Assembly (NCBI RefSeq): GCF_030812775.1 | Contig: NZ_JAUSTI010000002.1 | Span: 494,337 to 558,336 of the forward strand | Length of the DNA: 64,000 bases | Source: Paenibacillus tundrae | Lineage (GTDB): Bacteria; Bacillota; Bacilli; Paenibacillales; Paenibacillaceae | Reading direction: 5' to 3' | Shown here: in pieces, positions 1-10,347 of the stretch | Position numbering within the stretch: position 1 is the first letter of the stretch | Layout of the letters: each line of letters begins with the position of its first letter | Notes under the pieces: generated by a model | Seen by the model: only the letters and a program-made list of their open reading frames with translations | What the model was told of the DNA's origin: nothing | The model's database searches: none | Made by a program: the position numbers and the translations under genes

Positions 1-1099
1 GCTTAAACGTTACATTAATCTCTACAATCTCAGAGCGACTGCTTGTCCGAATTGGAGGTCCCCAGAAACCATATCCAGAGGTCACAATGGAATGCATATC
101 ACCCTTTTGCAGATAACCCCAATCATTCTCATAGATCGCTGCTGTGATGAACTGTGCCGGCGCAATCTGTCCTCGATGTGTGTGACCGGATACGACCAAG
201 TCAACCTTGTTTTGCTCGGCAATATCCAGATCATAAGGCTGATGATCCAACATGATAACCGGTTTACTTAGATCTGTATCCTGCATCAATGTTGCTACTT
301 CAGCACGATCCTTCTCTGTTCGATCTTTACGCCCAACAAGCGTGATCTTATCATCTATTATGATTTTATCATCGTATAATACTTGCATATTACTCTTCTC
401 CAACGCTGCGATGAGATCTTCAATCGGCCCATCAAACTTATCATGGTTCCCCAAGGAAGCGTAGACCCCATAAGGCGCTTTGATGTCACGAATAATATCT
501 GCAATTCCACTATTAAGATACATGTCCAGATTGTCATCAATAATGTCACCAGGGTATAACACTAGATCCGGCTGAAGCGCGTTAATTTCCTCTACCATAC
601 GTTTAGCATGAGCTGGGCCTGATAACAGTCCAAAATGCATATCTGCTGCCATCACGATCTTGAGCTTGTCCATACCCTCAACCTTTTTATCCACTTGGAT
701 ATTATACTGTCTAACGACTGGGCTATACGCATTAAATATCCCGTATCCTAGTGTAGACAGAAGCAAAATCAGCGTAACTACACCACCCCATTTATGTGCG
801 TGATGTCTTGGAATACGAGTTAAGCGGAGTAACCAAAGCACTAAATGAGCAACAGGCAAAATGATTAATAACAATGAGAAGATGGCGAGCCAGTATGAAC
901 CGATAATGCTCAAAAATGAAATGTTACCAAACATTCTCGCCAAAATAAACGACAGTGACAGGAACACCAGTACAATGATGTACAGCAAACGGAATCTGGC
1001 TGCCACAACAGGCTTCATCCAGCTCCAACCGCTCCATCCTATGTAGAACACTAAAAGACCATATACAAGCAAAAACAATATACCTACAAGTACAAACAT
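1..1099 (-). CDS. Membrane-anchored metallophosphoesterase (3' end outside window)
   Basis: Calcineurin-like phosphoesterase of the YkuE/YkoQ type, with its C-terminal end cut by the window edge. About 366 residues are visible. The first ~125 residues carry three to four hydrophobic segments, so the catalytic domain is membrane tethered. The domain then shows the family metal-binding motifs in order: ADMHFG, GDIIDD, GNHD and SGHTHRGQ (His/Asp/Asn ligands for a di-metal centre). The ATG at 1097-1099 follows a GGGGG stretch in the leader. The substrate cannot be told from sequence; relatives act on phosphodiesters or on UDP-diacylglucosamine-like lipids. It is separated from the upstream gnd gene by a strong terminator, so it is probably transcribed on its own. 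Confidence 0.85.
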   Translation of the reverse strand, partial: MFVLVGILFLLVYGLLVFYIGWSGWSWMKPVVAARFRLLYIIVLVFLSLSFILARMFGNISFLSIIGSYWLAIFSLLLIILPVAHLVLWLLRLTRIPRHHAHKWGGVVTLILLLSTLGYGIFNAYSPVVRQYNIQVDKKVEGMDKLKIVMAADMHFGLLSGPAHAKRMVEEINALQPDLVLYPGDIIDDNLDMYLNSGIADIIRDIKAPYGVYASLGNHDKFDGPIEDLIAALEKSNMQVLYDDKIIIDDKITLVGRKDRTEKDRAEVATLMQDTDLSKPVIMLDHQPYDLDIAEQNKVDLVVSGHTHRGQIAPAQFITAAIYENDWGYLQKGDMHSIVTSGYGFWGPPIRTSSRSEIVEINVTFK

Positions 1100-1290
1100 G
1101 CCAAGCTTAACCCCCACGTCAAATTAAGTATAAGTTGTTATTTGAATCAAATAGACAAATTTCACCTCTATACATGAGTATAACGTAGTTAAAGGGGTCG
1201 CCGCATCTATTTACCTCAAGTAGTTGCGTACATTTTATTACAATTTGATGATACTTAAATTCAAACATTTCCTAATCACGCTTTTAACCA

Positions 1291-1342
1291 TAAAAAACAC
1301 CCTTGTTCCTTCATGAGTCTACACTCATGAGGAACAAAGGTG
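1291..1342 (-). terminator. Rho-independent terminator of the zwf-tal-gnd operon
   Basis: A near-perfect ~19-bp stem (1298-1317 with 1324-1342) and a 6-nt loop are followed, on the minus strand, by a run of six T (complement of 1292-1297). It lies just beyond the gnd stop codon. Confidence 0.9.
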
Positions 1343-1398
1343 TCATATTACTGTATTAATGGAGCTAATTCAATTTAAGTTCCATCTACATCATATAA

Positions 1399-2817
1399 TT
1401 ACTCGTTAGTGTCCATCCATTGGAAGTGGAATGAACCTTCTTTGTCCACGCGTTGGAACGTGTGTGCACCGAAGTAGTCACGTTGTGCTTGCAACAAGTT
1501 TGCAGGCAAACGCTCTGTACGATAGCTATCGTAGTAGGACAGTGCGCTGGAGAAGCCAGGAACCGGAATTCCTTGTTGTACAGCAGCTGCTACGACTTCA
1601 CGCCATGCACCTTGGTAAGATTCAACGATGTTTTGGAAGTACGGATCTAAGAGCAGGTTTTTGAGCGCTGCATCTTTATCGTATGCTTCTTTGATGTTTT
1701 GCAGGAATTGTGAACGGATGATGCAGCCACCACGGAAGATCATCGCGATGCTACCGTATTTCAGGTTCCAGCCGTACTCATCGGATGCAGCACGCATCTG
1801 AGCGAAACCTTGAGCATAGGATACAATTTTACTTGCGAACAGTGCTTTACGCACATTCTCAATGAATGCTTTTTTGTCGCCAGAGAATGCTTCTGTCGCA
1901 GGGCCATTCAGAATTTTGCTTGCTGCTACACGCTCGTCTTTCATCGCAGACAAGAAACGGGAGAATACGGATTCGGTAATCATGGACAGTGGTACGCCGA
2001 GATCAAGCGCGCTTTGGCTTGTCCATTTACCTGTTCCTTTTTGTCCAGCTGCATCCAAGATCACGTCTACCATTGGTTTGCCGGTTTCTGGATCGTATTT
2101 GGAGAAGATGTCTGCTGTAATTTCAATCAAGTAGCTATCCAGCTCACCTTGATTCCATTCTGTGAAGATTTCATGCAACTCTTCTACGGAAACGTTAAGT
2201 ACGGATTTGAGCAAGTGGTATGCTTCGCCAATCAACTGCATATCCCCGTATTCGATACCATTATGAACCATTTTGACATAGTGTCCCGCACCGTCTGGTC
2301 CGATATATGTGCTGCAAGCATCATCGCCAACTTTAGCCGAGATTGCTGTCAGGATAGGTTCAACTAAGGCATATGCACTCTCTTGTCCACCTGGCATAAT
2401 TGCTGGACCTTTCAATGCGCCTTCTTCACCACCGGATACACCTGCGCCGATAAAGCGGAATCCTTTTTCCTCCAGCTCTTTGCTGCGACGTTGAGTATCA
2501 GGGAAGTATGCATTACCACCGTCGATGATAATGTCGCCTTGGTCAAGATGAGGAAGCAACTGTTCAATCGTTGCATCTGTTGCTTTACCCGCTTGAACCA
2601 TGATCAAGATTTTGCGTGGGGATTCCAAAGAAGCTACAAACTCTTCAATTGAAAACGTACCGATTAGGTTTTTCCCCTCAGCTTCTTTCAAGAGGTCATG
2701 CGTTTTCTCAGGTGAACGGTTAAATACCGATACGGAGAACCCTTTACTCTCGATATTAAAAGCCAAGTTTTTACCCATTACTGCCAATCCAATAACACCA
2801 ATCTGTTGTTTACTCAT
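1399..2817 (-). CDS. gndA: 6-phosphogluconate dehydrogenase, decarboxylating
   Basis: 472 residues, the usual family length. It oxidises 6-phosphogluconate to ribulose 5-phosphate and CO2 with reduction of NADP+ in the oxidative pentose phosphate pathway (cytosolic). The N-terminus has the Rossmann fingerprint [13 protein letters not shown] followed by [26 protein letters not shown] and the [15 protein letters not shown] motif (catalytic Lys and substrate His/Asn) follow, then the all-helical C-terminal domain. The ATG at 2815-2817 is preceded by GGGAGGAC. It is the last gene of zwf-tal-gnd, 58 bp after tal, and ends in a strong terminator. Confidence 0.98.
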   Translation of the reverse strand: MSKQQIGVIGLAVMGKNLAFNIESKGFSVSVFNRSPEKTHDLLKEAEGKNLIGTFSIEEFVASLESPRKILIMVQAGKATDATIEQLLPHLDQGDIIIDGGNAYFPDTQRRSKELEEKGFRFIGAGVSGGEEGALKGPAIMPGGQESAYALVEPILTAISAKVGDDACSTYIGPDGAGHYVKMVHNGIEYGDMQLIGEAYHLLKSVLNVSVEELHEIFTEWNQGELDSYLIEITADIFSKYDPETGKPMVDVILDAAGQKGTGKWTSQSALDLGVPLSMITESVFSRFLSAMKDERVAASKILNGPATEAFSGDKKAFIENVRKALFASKIVSYAQGFAQMRAASDEYGWNLKYGSIAMIFRGGCIIRSQFLQNIKEAYDKDAALKNLLLDPYFQNIVESYQGAWREVVAAAVQQGIPVPGFSSALSYYDSYRTERLPANLLQAQRDYFGAHTFQRVDKEGSFHFQWMDTNE

Positions 2818-2875
2818 TATGTCCTCCCAAAGTCCATGTTATATTTTTATCTCAATCTAAGATACTCGTCAGACC

Positions 2876-3541
2876 TTATTGAACTGTTTTTTTCCAGTCT
2901 GCTGCGAATTTCTCCATACCTTGATCTGTCAGTGGGTGTTTGGAAATCTGCTCAATGACAGAGAAAGGAACTGTAGCAATATGAGCACCAGCCATAGCTA
3001 CACGCGTAACGTGATCCGGATGTCTTACGGATGCCGCAATGATCTGTGCATCCAAGTTATGTGTACGGAACAACTCAGCAACTTTGGCAACTAACTGTAC
3101 TCCATCTTCTGAGATATCATCCAGACGTCCCAAGAACGGGGATACATAAGTTGCACCGGCACGTGCCGCCAGAAGTGCTTGGTTAACAGTGAAAATCAGT
3201 GTAACGTTAGTTTTTACACCTTTCTCAGTCAAATAACGGCAAGCTTCCAGACCTGCGAGTGTCATCGGCAGTTTAATCGTTATGTTTTTGTCGTTATTGT
3301 TGATTTTGATCAATTCATTCGCTTGTGCAATCATCTCTTCTGCAGTAAGTGCATCTGGAGTAACCTCAGCAGATACGGACTCAACCGTTGGCACTTCACG
3401 CAAAATCTCTTCAATACGATCCTCAAACTTAATGCCTTCTTTGGCAACCAAAGATGGGTTAGTTGTTACGCCTGAAAGTACACCAATTTTATACGCTTTT
3501 TTGATATCCTCTAAGTTTGCTGTATCGATGAAAAATTTCAT
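2876..3541 (-). CDS. tal: Transaldolase, FSA/TalC-like small family
   Basis: 221 residues, typical of the short transaldolase/fructose-6-phosphate aldolase family. It transfers dihydroxyacetone units between sugar phosphates in the non-oxidative pentose phosphate branch. It begins [15 protein letters not shown], then [13 protein letters not shown]. The Schiff-base lysine is in ITIKLPMT, and [15 protein letters not shown] and [11 protein letters not shown] follow. The start is the ATG at 3539-3541 with GGAGGGAATTAACC upstream; a longer in-frame reading has no good ribosome site. It lies between zwf and gnd on the same strand, so it is likely co-transcribed with them. Confidence 0.96.
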   Translation of the reverse strand: MKFFIDTANLEDIKKAYKIGVLSGVTTNPSLVAKEGIKFEDRIEEILREVPTVESVSAEVTPDALTAEEMIAQANELIKINNNDKNITIKLPMTLAGLEACRYLTEKGVKTNVTLIFTVNQALLAARAGATYVSPFLGRLDDISEDGVQLVAKVAELFRTHNLDAQIIAASVRHPDHVTRVAMAGAHIATVPFSVIEQISKHPLTDQGMEKFAADWKKTVQ

Positions 3542-3639
3542 GGTTAATTCCCTCCATAAGATAATTTTTAGTTTCCAACAGAGCCAGTTCAACCTATCCT
3601 ATCGAAGTGGCTCGTTGGGTGAATACATGTGATTAGGTA

Positions 3640-5163
3640 TTACAGGTTGCCATTCACTGCCAATGGAACATCTGTTACGGATGATACATCCTGATCAGCG
3701 GGCTCGTCAAACCACCAATGGTGTCCCTCAGCCGCCAGCATCGCATCCGATTCTGCTGGACCGTAGCTTCCTGCAGGATATAAGTGAAGAGGCAACAAAT
3801 TCTCAGTAAATGCATCCAAGATTGGTTGCACCCAAGCCCATGACAATTCAACTTCATCCCAGTGTGCGAAGAATGTTGGGTCACCATGCAGTGCATCGTG
3901 AATCAAGTTTTCATAAGCTTCAGCTAGATCTTCGCGATCAGGCGAAAGATCAATATGCACTGGCTTAAAGTCTCCCTTATTCTGCGGATCACTTGCATTC
4001 AGTTGCAATGTCATACTTTGATCAGGACTCATCTCAATGACAAGCAAATTAGGTTTGGAGCCGTTGCTCTTGACTCCATGAGCTTGACCAGATGGTTCTT
4101 TGAATTCAATGACGATGCGTGTGGATTTCTCCTTCATTCTTTTACCCGTACGGATGTAGAATGGAACACCACGCCAGAAGAAATCATCAATTTGTAACTT
4201 TGCAGCGATGAACGTGTCGTTCATCGTATTCTCAGCTACACCTAGTTCAGCAGTATAAGCATTAACAGGTTTGCCTTGGATACTTCCCTCTGCATATTGT
4301 CCACGGATTACGCTTGCTCCAACGGTTTGTTTTTGCAAAGGCAAGATGGATTCCATAATATGCTTTTTCTTCAAGCCCACTTTTTCCGGTGTGCTGTTGT
4401 GAGGAAGTTGGATCGCCATCATCATCAGCAATTGCAGCATGTGATTCTGGAACATGTCTCGCACTGCACCTACATGATCATAGTAGGATGCCCGTTCCTC
4501 TACACCTACTGTCTCGTTTGCCGTAATCTGCACATTCGAGATGTAGCGATTGTTCCACAATGCCTTCATGATTGGATTACTTTGATGCAGCGTCTCTAGG
4601 CGTTGTACCATCGGTTTACCCAGATAATGGTCAATCCGATAAATTTCTTCTTCAGTGAAAGATTCACTCAAGTTGCGGTTAAGATCACGAGCAGACTGGA
4701 GATCATGTCCGAATGGCTTCTCAATCACAAGCCGTTTCCAGCCTTCTGTTGAGCCTAACCCGCTTTCTTGAATGTTCTGCGCGATAGGCTCGAAAAATTC
4801 CGGTCCAACGGAAAGGTAAAACAAACGGTTGGAAGGAATGCTAAGCTCAGCTTCTCTCTTCTGAACGAGATCTAACAACGTTATATAATCTTCCTTATGG
4901 CTTATATTCAATACACTGTAGCGAAAAGCTTTTACGAATGACTTCACCCGTGCAGGATCAGCTTGGCGTCTGGAAAACTCATGAAGCGACTTTTCCACTT
5001 GTGCCTGAAAGAACTCATCAGACCATTCTCTACGACCTAAACCAATCAAGGAGAAAGATTCTGGAAGCTTCTGCTCAATGTATAAATTATATAGTGCAGG
5101 ATATATTTTTCTTTTGGCTAAATCGCCAGTAGCACCAAACAAAATTAAAGATGTAGGTTCCAT
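3640..5163 (-). CDS. zwf: Glucose-6-phosphate 1-dehydrogenase
   Basis: 507 residues from the ATG at 5161-5163, which has AAGGAG eight bases upstream. A TTG at 5179-5181 would add six residues but leaves the Shine-Dalgarno inside the gene. The enzyme oxidises glucose 6-phosphate to 6-phosphogluconolactone with NADP+, the entry step of the oxidative pentose phosphate pathway. Visible motifs are the nucleotide fold GATGDLAKRKIYPALY, VIEKPFGHD, and the active-site motif RIDHYLGKPMVQ. It is the first gene of zwf-tal-gnd and is divergent from a LysR regulator 111 bp away. No separate 6-phosphogluconolactonase gene is seen here. Confidence 0.98.
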   Translation of the reverse strand: MEPTSLILFGATGDLAKRKIYPALYNLYIEQKLPESFSLIGLGRREWSDEFFQAQVEKSLHEFSRRQADPARVKSFVKAFRYSVLNISHKEDYITLLDLVQKREAELSIPSNRLFYLSVGPEFFEPIAQNIQESGLGSTEGWKRLVIEKPFGHDLQSARDLNRNLSESFTEEEIYRIDHYLGKPMVQRLETLHQSNPIMKALWNNRYISNVQITANETVGVEERASYYDHVGAVRDMFQNHMLQLLMMMAIQLPHNSTPEKVGLKKKHIMESILPLQKQTVGASVIRGQYAEGSIQGKPVNAYTAELGVAENTMNDTFIAAKLQIDDFFWRGVPFYIRTGKRMKEKSTRIVIEFKEPSGQAHGVKSNGSKPNLLVIEMSPDQSMTLQLNASDPQNKGDFKPVHIDLSPDREDLAEAYENLIHDALHGDPTFFAHWDEVELSWAWVQPILDAFTENLLPLHLYPAGSYGPAESDAMLAAEGHHWWFDEPADQDVSSVTDVPLAVNGNL

Positions 5164-5274
5164 CTCACTATCTCCTTCCAAGTAACTCTGGTTTCTTTGC
5201 TGTAGTTACACTATAATACGTTTCATAGCCATACAAGTAATTAATATATTTCACAGGAGCTATAGACCATATCT

Positions 5275-6159
5275 ATGACAACAAATTATGAATTATATAA
5301 GGTGTTTTATTGGGCTGCCAAGACGGGAAGTTTAACGCAAGCTGCAAAAGTGTTATACATTACGCAACCAAGCGTCAGTCATGCGATTAAGCAACTGGAA
5401 GAAAGCTTTGGTTTAACATTGTTTTATCGTAATTCCAAAGGGGTTGCGCTGACACAAGAAGGCATGAGCCTATACTCTTACATCGAGCAGTCACAGATTT
5501 TGATCTCTTTGGCAGAAGAAAAGATGGCGGCGTTGAAAAGCCTGGATAGCGGCGAGCTTAGAATTGGCGGTAGTGATTCCTTGTTTAAACATTACATGTT
5601 ATCTTATCTCGAAGAATTTCACGTGCTGTATCCAAACATCAAGCTTCACTTAAGCCACGGAACCACACCAGAGGTAATCACCTTCCTGAAAGAGGGTAAA
5701 ATCGACTTAGGCGTTGTCCGTATGCCAATCGTGGATCCTCAGCTGGAGGTTAGAGAAAGTATTCAACTCAAGGATTGTTTCGTCGCGGGGGAACGTTATG
5801 CTGAACTTAAAGACAAAGTGTTGTCTCTGGAGACACTGCTTGAACATCAGTTAATCCTCTTCTCTCGGAATAGCCGGGTAAGGATGGCCATTACGGAATT
5901 GTTTAATTCATACGGCTACACACTTAAACCCGAAATCGAAGTAGGTAGTGTTGATCTACTCATTGAACTAGCAAGGCGGGGGTTAGGGATCTCTTATGTA
6001 ACCCGGGAGTTCATATCGAAGGAGTTAGAAGAAGGCTCTTTGTTTGAAATTCAACTGGATGTGTCCTTGCCACCTTCCCACGTCGGAATTATGACAAAGC
6101 GTAATATGCCTACTTCTCTGGTAACGAACCGCTTCATGGATCTGATCTTCAAATCGTAA
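5275..6159 (+). CDS. LysR-family transcriptional regulator, divergent from zwf
   Basis: 294 residues, standard LTTR length. The N-terminal winged helix-turn-helix is clear (GSLTQAAKVLYITQPSVSHA, residues ~17-36), followed by an effector-binding domain with periplasmic-binding-protein fold (GELRIGGSDS, LDLGVVRMP-like segment, RRGLGISYVTREF). Divergent placement next to zwf is the classic LTTR arrangement, so it may control zwf-tal-gnd and itself from the 111-bp shared intergenic region. That is inference; the ligand is unknown. The ATG at 5275 has CAGGAG about 15 bases upstream, a slightly long spacing. Confidence 0.9.
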   Translation: MTTNYELYKVFYWAAKTGSLTQAAKVLYITQPSVSHAIKQLEESFGLTLFYRNSKGVALTQEGMSLYSYIEQSQILISLAEEKMAALKSLDSGELRIGGSDSLFKHYMLSYLEEFHVLYPNIKLHLSHGTTPEVITFLKEGKIDLGVVRMPIVDPQLEVRESIQLKDCFVAGERYAELKDKVLSLETLLEHQLILFSRNSRVRMAITELFNSYGYTLKPEIEVGSVDLLIELARRGLGISYVTREFISKELEEGSLFEIQLDVSLPPSHVGIMTKRNMPTSLVTNRFMDLIFKS

Positions 6160-6185
6160 CTAAGTCATAAACGAACACATATTGC

Positions 6186-6237
6186 AAAAAAGAGTGCTCT
6201 ATCATCCTAATCAGGATAATAAAGCACTCTTTTTTTG
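6186..6237. terminator. Bidirectional terminator between LysR and cheA
   Basis: AAAAAAGAGTGCT pairs with AGCACTCTTTTTTT around an inner AT-rich stem. T-runs flank it on both strands, so it can end both the plus-strand LysR gene and the minus-strand chemotaxis operon. Confidence 0.9.
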
Positions 6238-6289
6238 TTCTCATATGATATCTCACTGATGTTACGATCTCGTTTAGATCGTTGTCTTG

Positions 6290-8293
6290 CTAATGACTTA
6301 CCAAATACGATGCATCAAGGATGACAGCGACTCGTCCATTGCCCAGAATTGTCGCACCAGACAGATGATTCATTGCTCCTAAGTACGATCCTAGACTCTT
6401 GATAACCACCTCTTGGTTACCCATGATTTCGTCCACAGCAAACGCCGCCGTTTTATCCACCGAGCGAACGATAATGAGAGGAATCGTCTTGGACTCCCGG
6501 TTAGTAGGCGGATAATTCAGCTTATCCCGTAACCAATGGAACGGCACGATACGTCCATGATTCAAGATAGCTAGCTGGCCTTGTATCGTTTGGATGTCAT
6601 CTGGAGCGATGCGAACGATCTCCGCAATGTTGTACATTGGAATGATCAGTACACGACCCGAAACTTTAACAAGCAAGCCTTTGATAATGGCAAGTGTGAG
6701 AGGTAAACGAATGGTGAATGTTGTCCCCCTTCCAGGCTCCGTGTCAATGTCAATAATGCCGTTTAATCGACCGATCTGGCTTCTCACAATGTCCATACCC
6801 ACTCCACGACCTGAGACCTCGCTCACAGAGGAAGCGGTAGAGAAGCCTGGTTCGAAGATCAGATGCACTGCCTCCTGCTCCGTCAGATGTGAGGCTTGTT
6901 CTTCTGTAATTAGCCCTTTGCTCAGTGCAGAAGCTTTAATTCGTTCACCGTCAATACCTTTACCATCATCCGAATATCGGATAACGACATGGTTTTCTTC
7001 GTGAAATGAAGTGAGTGTGATACGTCCTTTGGTGGGTTTACCTTGTTGCTCCCGAATCTCTCGACTCTCAATACCATGATCCGCACTGTTTCGAATCAAG
7101 TGAATCAGTGGATCACTCAATTCCTCGATAATCATCCGATCAAGCTCTGTCTCTCCACCTTGAATAATCAGTTCCAATTCTTTACCCAGCTTCTGAGATA
7201 AATCTCGAACCAGACGTGGAAAACGACTGAATAGCTGATCAATAGGCAGCATACGAGTCTTCATTACTCCTTCTTGCAGCTCCTTGATCACTCTTCCCAT
7301 ATGATCCGAGACACCGCCAATGCTCTGCATTAACGGGGAGGGGGCACTACGCGCCCCTTCACCACTGAGGTCAGCAAGCGAGGTCTGGTCAATCAGAAGT
7401 TCCCCGACCAGATTCATCAAATGATCCAAACGTTCAACATTTACTCTTACGGTTGGTTGCGTACCCTTGTTACGGTCATCCGAGAGCGATTTCTCCGTAG
7501 ATGGCTCGACAGCGCCTGCTTCAGCCTTCTCCTGAACAGCAACCGGTTCGTTATGAACGACGGTCACATCTTTTACATACTCCTCTACCACCACAATCTG
7601 CACATCGGACTCATTGGACAACTCCGCTTGGATTACCTGTGGGTTACCAGCAATGGCTGCTACGATAACAAAATTGGCGTACCGATCATCGTCTTCCCCA
7701 CTAGCTACTTGATCTGCCAAAGATGCTGCAATGATCTTGCCACCCTGTTCTTCAATCCGCTGTCTCACAATAAAGTACCTTGCAGCCTTCATCATACATG
7801 CCGTTTCCAACCTAATTCGGATGGAGAAAAGCTGATGCCCTGCATCCACAGCCTCCTGTGCAATCAACCATTCCGACTTCTTAAGCTCGGGAGCCTTTAC
7901 TAGCTCCATATCGACAGGCTTCTGAATAAGAGATTGGATCTCAGCAACCACACTCTTAAAATTCTGAAATGGCTGACCACTAACATACTGATCTCGTAGC
8001 ACCTTCATTGCATCTAGAGAACGAAACAACGTATCGATAAGGACTGAATTGATCTCAGGCTTCTTGTCGCGAACCCACTCCAGTGCAAACTCTACCTCAT
8101 GGGTTAGATCACTAAGCTCCCTGAAGTCCATGGTTGAGGCTGAGCCTTTAATGGTGTGCGCTGCTCTGAAAAGCGTCTGGACAAGTCCAACCGAAGGAGA
8201 ACGTTCCAGTTCCAGCAACGATTGATCCATACGCTCCAACTGATCATTTAATTCCTCTATGAAGATGTCGCGATAGGCAGATAAATCCATCAT
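6290..8293 (-). CDS. cheA: Chemotaxis histidine kinase CheA
   Basis: 667 residues. The order is an N-terminal HPt domain with phospho-accepting His46 (AAHTIKGSAS), a low-similarity middle segment in the P2 position, a dimerisation helix pair (VNVERLDHLMNLVGELLI, ~residue 285), an HSP90-like ATPase domain (NSADHGIE, DDGKGID, FEPGFSTA, GRGVGMDIV) and a C-terminal CheW-like P5 domain. It phosphorylates response regulators in response to receptor state. There is no receiver domain fused to the end. It is the last gene of MCP-cheW-cheA, 15 bp after cheW. Two tandem ATG codons at the start (8288-8293) follow GGGGAA. Confidence 0.95.
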   Translation of the reverse strand: MMDLSAYRDIFIEELNDQLERMDQSLLELERSPSVGLVQTLFRAAHTIKGSASTMDFRELSDLTHEVEFALEWVRDKKPEINSVLIDTLFRSLDAMKVLRDQYVSGQPFQNFKSVVAEIQSLIQKPVDMELVKAPELKKSEWLIAQEAVDAGHQLFSIRIRLETACMMKAARYFIVRQRIEEQGGKIIAASLADQVASGEDDDRYANFVIVAAIAGNPQVIQAELSNESDVQIVVVEEYVKDVTVVHNEPVAVQEKAEAGAVEPSTEKSLSDDRNKGTQPTVRVNVERLDHLMNLVGELLIDQTSLADLSGEGARSAPSPLMQSIGGVSDHMGRVIKELQEGVMKTRMLPIDQLFSRFPRLVRDLSQKLGKELELIIQGGETELDRMIIEELSDPLIHLIRNSADHGIESREIREQQGKPTKGRITLTSFHEENHVVIRYSDDGKGIDGERIKASALSKGLITEEQASHLTEQEAVHLIFEPGFSTASSVSEVSGRGVGMDIVRSQIGRLNGIIDIDTEPGRGTTFTIRLPLTLAIIKGLLVKVSGRVLIIPMYNIAEIVRIAPDDIQTIQGQLAILNHGRIVPFHWLRDKLNYPPTNRESKTIPLIIVRSVDKTAAFAVDEIMGNQEVVIKSLGSYLGAMNHLSGATILGNGRVAVILDASYLVSH

Positions 8294-8308
8294 TTCATGT
8301 TCCCCTTC

Positions 8309-8734
8309 CTATCCGCCCAATATCTCTTCTAATTTTAAAATGCCCACGAGTTGGTCTTCACGTTGTCCAACACCAAGAAAGACGGCTTCTCGGCTTCGGG
8401 CATGTCCACTGGTCGGAGGATGAATCTCATTATAAGTAGTCACTCTGTTGACTTTATCTACGATAAGTCCCACATATTCATCCTGATAACGGACAACAAT
8501 AATTCGTGTTGATCTTGTATCCAACTCATCAGGCATTCCTAACAGATTGCGTAAACTTACTACGCATACAACCTTGCCTCTAAGATTGACTACCCCTTTT
8601 ACCTCCGGACGGCTGTATGGAATGTCTGTAATACTGAGCATTTTAATAATTTCATGAATCTCTTCGATTCGGATCGCGCAGGTTTCAGCCCCAACGGATA
8701 GTTCAATGTACTGCTCTTGCTGAAGTGAAGACAT
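8309..8734 (-). CDS. cheW: Chemotaxis coupling protein CheW
   Basis: 141 residues, a single CheW/SH3-like domain. It bridges the receptor tip and the P5 domain of CheA. Visible family signatures are AIRIEEIHEIIKM, ITDIPYSRPEVKGVVNLRGKVVCVVSLR and VGLIVDKVNRV. It sits between the receptor and CheA genes on the same strand, 23 bp after the receptor stop and 15 bp before the CheA start, so the three should form one transcript. Confidence 0.94.
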   Translation of the reverse strand: MSSLQQEQYIELSVGAETCAIRIEEIHEIIKMLSITDIPYSRPEVKGVVNLRGKVVCVVSLRNLLGMPDELDTRSTRIIVVRYQDEYVGLIVDKVNRVTTYNEIHPPTSGHARSREAVFLGVGQREDQLVGILKLEEILGG

Positions 8735-8757
8735 CTGGTCACCTCTGTTTGGTTTGA

Positions 8758-10347
8758 TTATTGCGTCTTAAATGCTGATGCGGAATGAGCCAGCTCTTCA
8801 GCTAGGTGTGCTAGTGATTGACATGTTGCAGCCGTTTCCTCTGAAGCCGCAGCGGACTCTTCACTAGACGCTGAGATTGATTCAACAGAGCTCATTACTT
8901 CTGCCGCCTGTGCCGCTTCCTCTTCGCACGCAGCCGCAATTTCGTTCACTTTGTGCGAAGAATTATTGACCATTTCAATAATCTGATCAAATGCTTGACC
9001 AGTCATTGAGGATTGCTCCACGCTATCTGCTACAGCGCGTACACTCTGTCTGGTGTTTTCTTGCATCGCTTTAATAATGTTCGTGATCTCTTTTGTTGCT
9101 TCACCGCTTCGTTCTGCCAGCTTACGCACTTCATCGGCTACAACAGCAAACCCACGTCCTTGTTCGCCTGCCCGTGCCGCTTCAATAGCTGCGTTCAGCG
9201 CTAGTAGATTCGTCTGCTCTGCAATATCGTCAATCACTTCAATGATGTCACCAATTTTGCGAGAGTCTTCTTCCAACTGTGACATTTTAACATTTACAGC
9301 CTGCATGCCTTCCAGTGAAGTTTGCACGACATGTCCACCTTCACGGGCTGTTTTCACGGTATCATTAGACAGCTCTGCTGCTTCTTCAGCACTTGCTGCA
9401 ACAGAGTTAATAGCAAGGGAAAGTTCCTTGAACAGTTCAGAAATATTCGCTGCTTCGCTCGATTGACTTGTGCTTGTGCTTGCAATTTCTTGTGTACTTG
9501 CTGAGATTTGCTCGGATGATGCGGCAACACTTTGAGAGTTCATAACAATGCTGTCGATCAATGTTTTCAAGTTATCAACCATTCGATTCAAAGCTTGGGC
9601 TAGTTGACCCACTTCATCTCGGCTTGAAATATCTGACTTAAGGGTCAGATTACCTCCCGCCACTTCCCTTGCCAATTCCACCATGGATAATAACGGTTTG
9701 GAAATGGAACGGGAAATAATGTATCCGATTAAAATGCTAAAAATCACTGCGAGAACAACTAAAATGATTGTTACCATAAAGGAGGCGGAATAAGCTGCTT
9801 CTGATTTTGAATTCGCTTCTTCAGCTAGACTTATATTAATATTCATTAAATCTTGCAGTACTTGTACTACGCCATCCCCAGGAGGTTTTAAAGTTTCTCT
9901 AAGGAATCTCGTGAATTCAGCGTTGTTGTCACTTAAAGCTATGTTTATGCCTTGGTCGTACAAGGTTAAATAATTAGGATACTGTGTATCAAAGTTTCGA
10001 AGTAGATCGCTTTCTTGTGGAGTAGTTACTAAAGTGCGGTAATTATTAATGTGATCGTCCAGCGTTTGACGAATTGAGGCGATGTTATCCATAATTCTGG
10101 TTTGTTCTGCATCAATTGATTCAGTGTTGAGGTCACGCACACCCACACGCATACGTTGATAATCTACTTGTGCCGCTGATAGTTCTTTTACAGACATAAG
10201 ATTATTGTTATACATTTCTTGCATCCGTTCGTTCGTACTTCTCAATGTAATCACTGAATAAATCCCGAGTGCTGCCAAAATCATGGACACAATTAAGAAT
10301 GCTGAAATAATCTTTGTTGCTGTTTTCAAATTACCGAACCACTTCAT
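8758..10347 (-). CDS. Methyl-accepting chemotaxis protein (4HB sensor, HAMP, signalling domain)
   Basis: 529 residues. A first transmembrane helix (residues ~10-30), a ~155-residue extracytoplasmic four-helix-bundle sensor, a second membrane helix (~190-210, [20 protein letters not shown]), a HAMP domain ([23 protein letters not shown]), then the long cytoplasmic coiled coil. The conserved hairpin tip that binds CheA/CheW is present (ERGAG-like segment [20 protein letters not shown] followed by RKLAERSG). The ATG at 10345-10347 has AGGAGGAGATTAG upstream. The ligand is not predictable. It is the first gene of a three-gene receptor-coupler-kinase operon. Confidence 0.95.
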   Translation of the reverse strand: MKWFGNLKTATKIISAFLIVSMILAALGIYSVITLRSTNERMQEMYNNNLMSVKELSAAQVDYQRMRVGVRDLNTESIDAEQTRIMDNIASIRQTLDDHINNYRTLVTTPQESDLLRNFDTQYPNYLTLYDQGINIALSDNNAEFTRFLRETLKPPGDGVVQVLQDLMNINISLAEEANSKSEAAYSASFMVTIILVVLAVIFSILIGYIISRSISKPLLSMVELAREVAGGNLTLKSDISSRDEVGQLAQALNRMVDNLKTLIDSIVMNSQSVAASSEQISASTQEIASTSTSQSSEAANISELFKELSLAINSVAASAEEAAELSNDTVKTAREGGHVVQTSLEGMQAVNVKMSQLEEDSRKIGDIIEVIDDIAEQTNLLALNAAIEAARAGEQGRGFAVVADEVRKLAERSGEATKEITNIIKAMQENTRQSVRAVADSVEQSSMTGQAFDQIIEMVNNSSHKVNEIAAACEEEAAQAAEVMSSVESISASSEESAAASEETAATCQSLAHLAEELAHSASAFKTQ

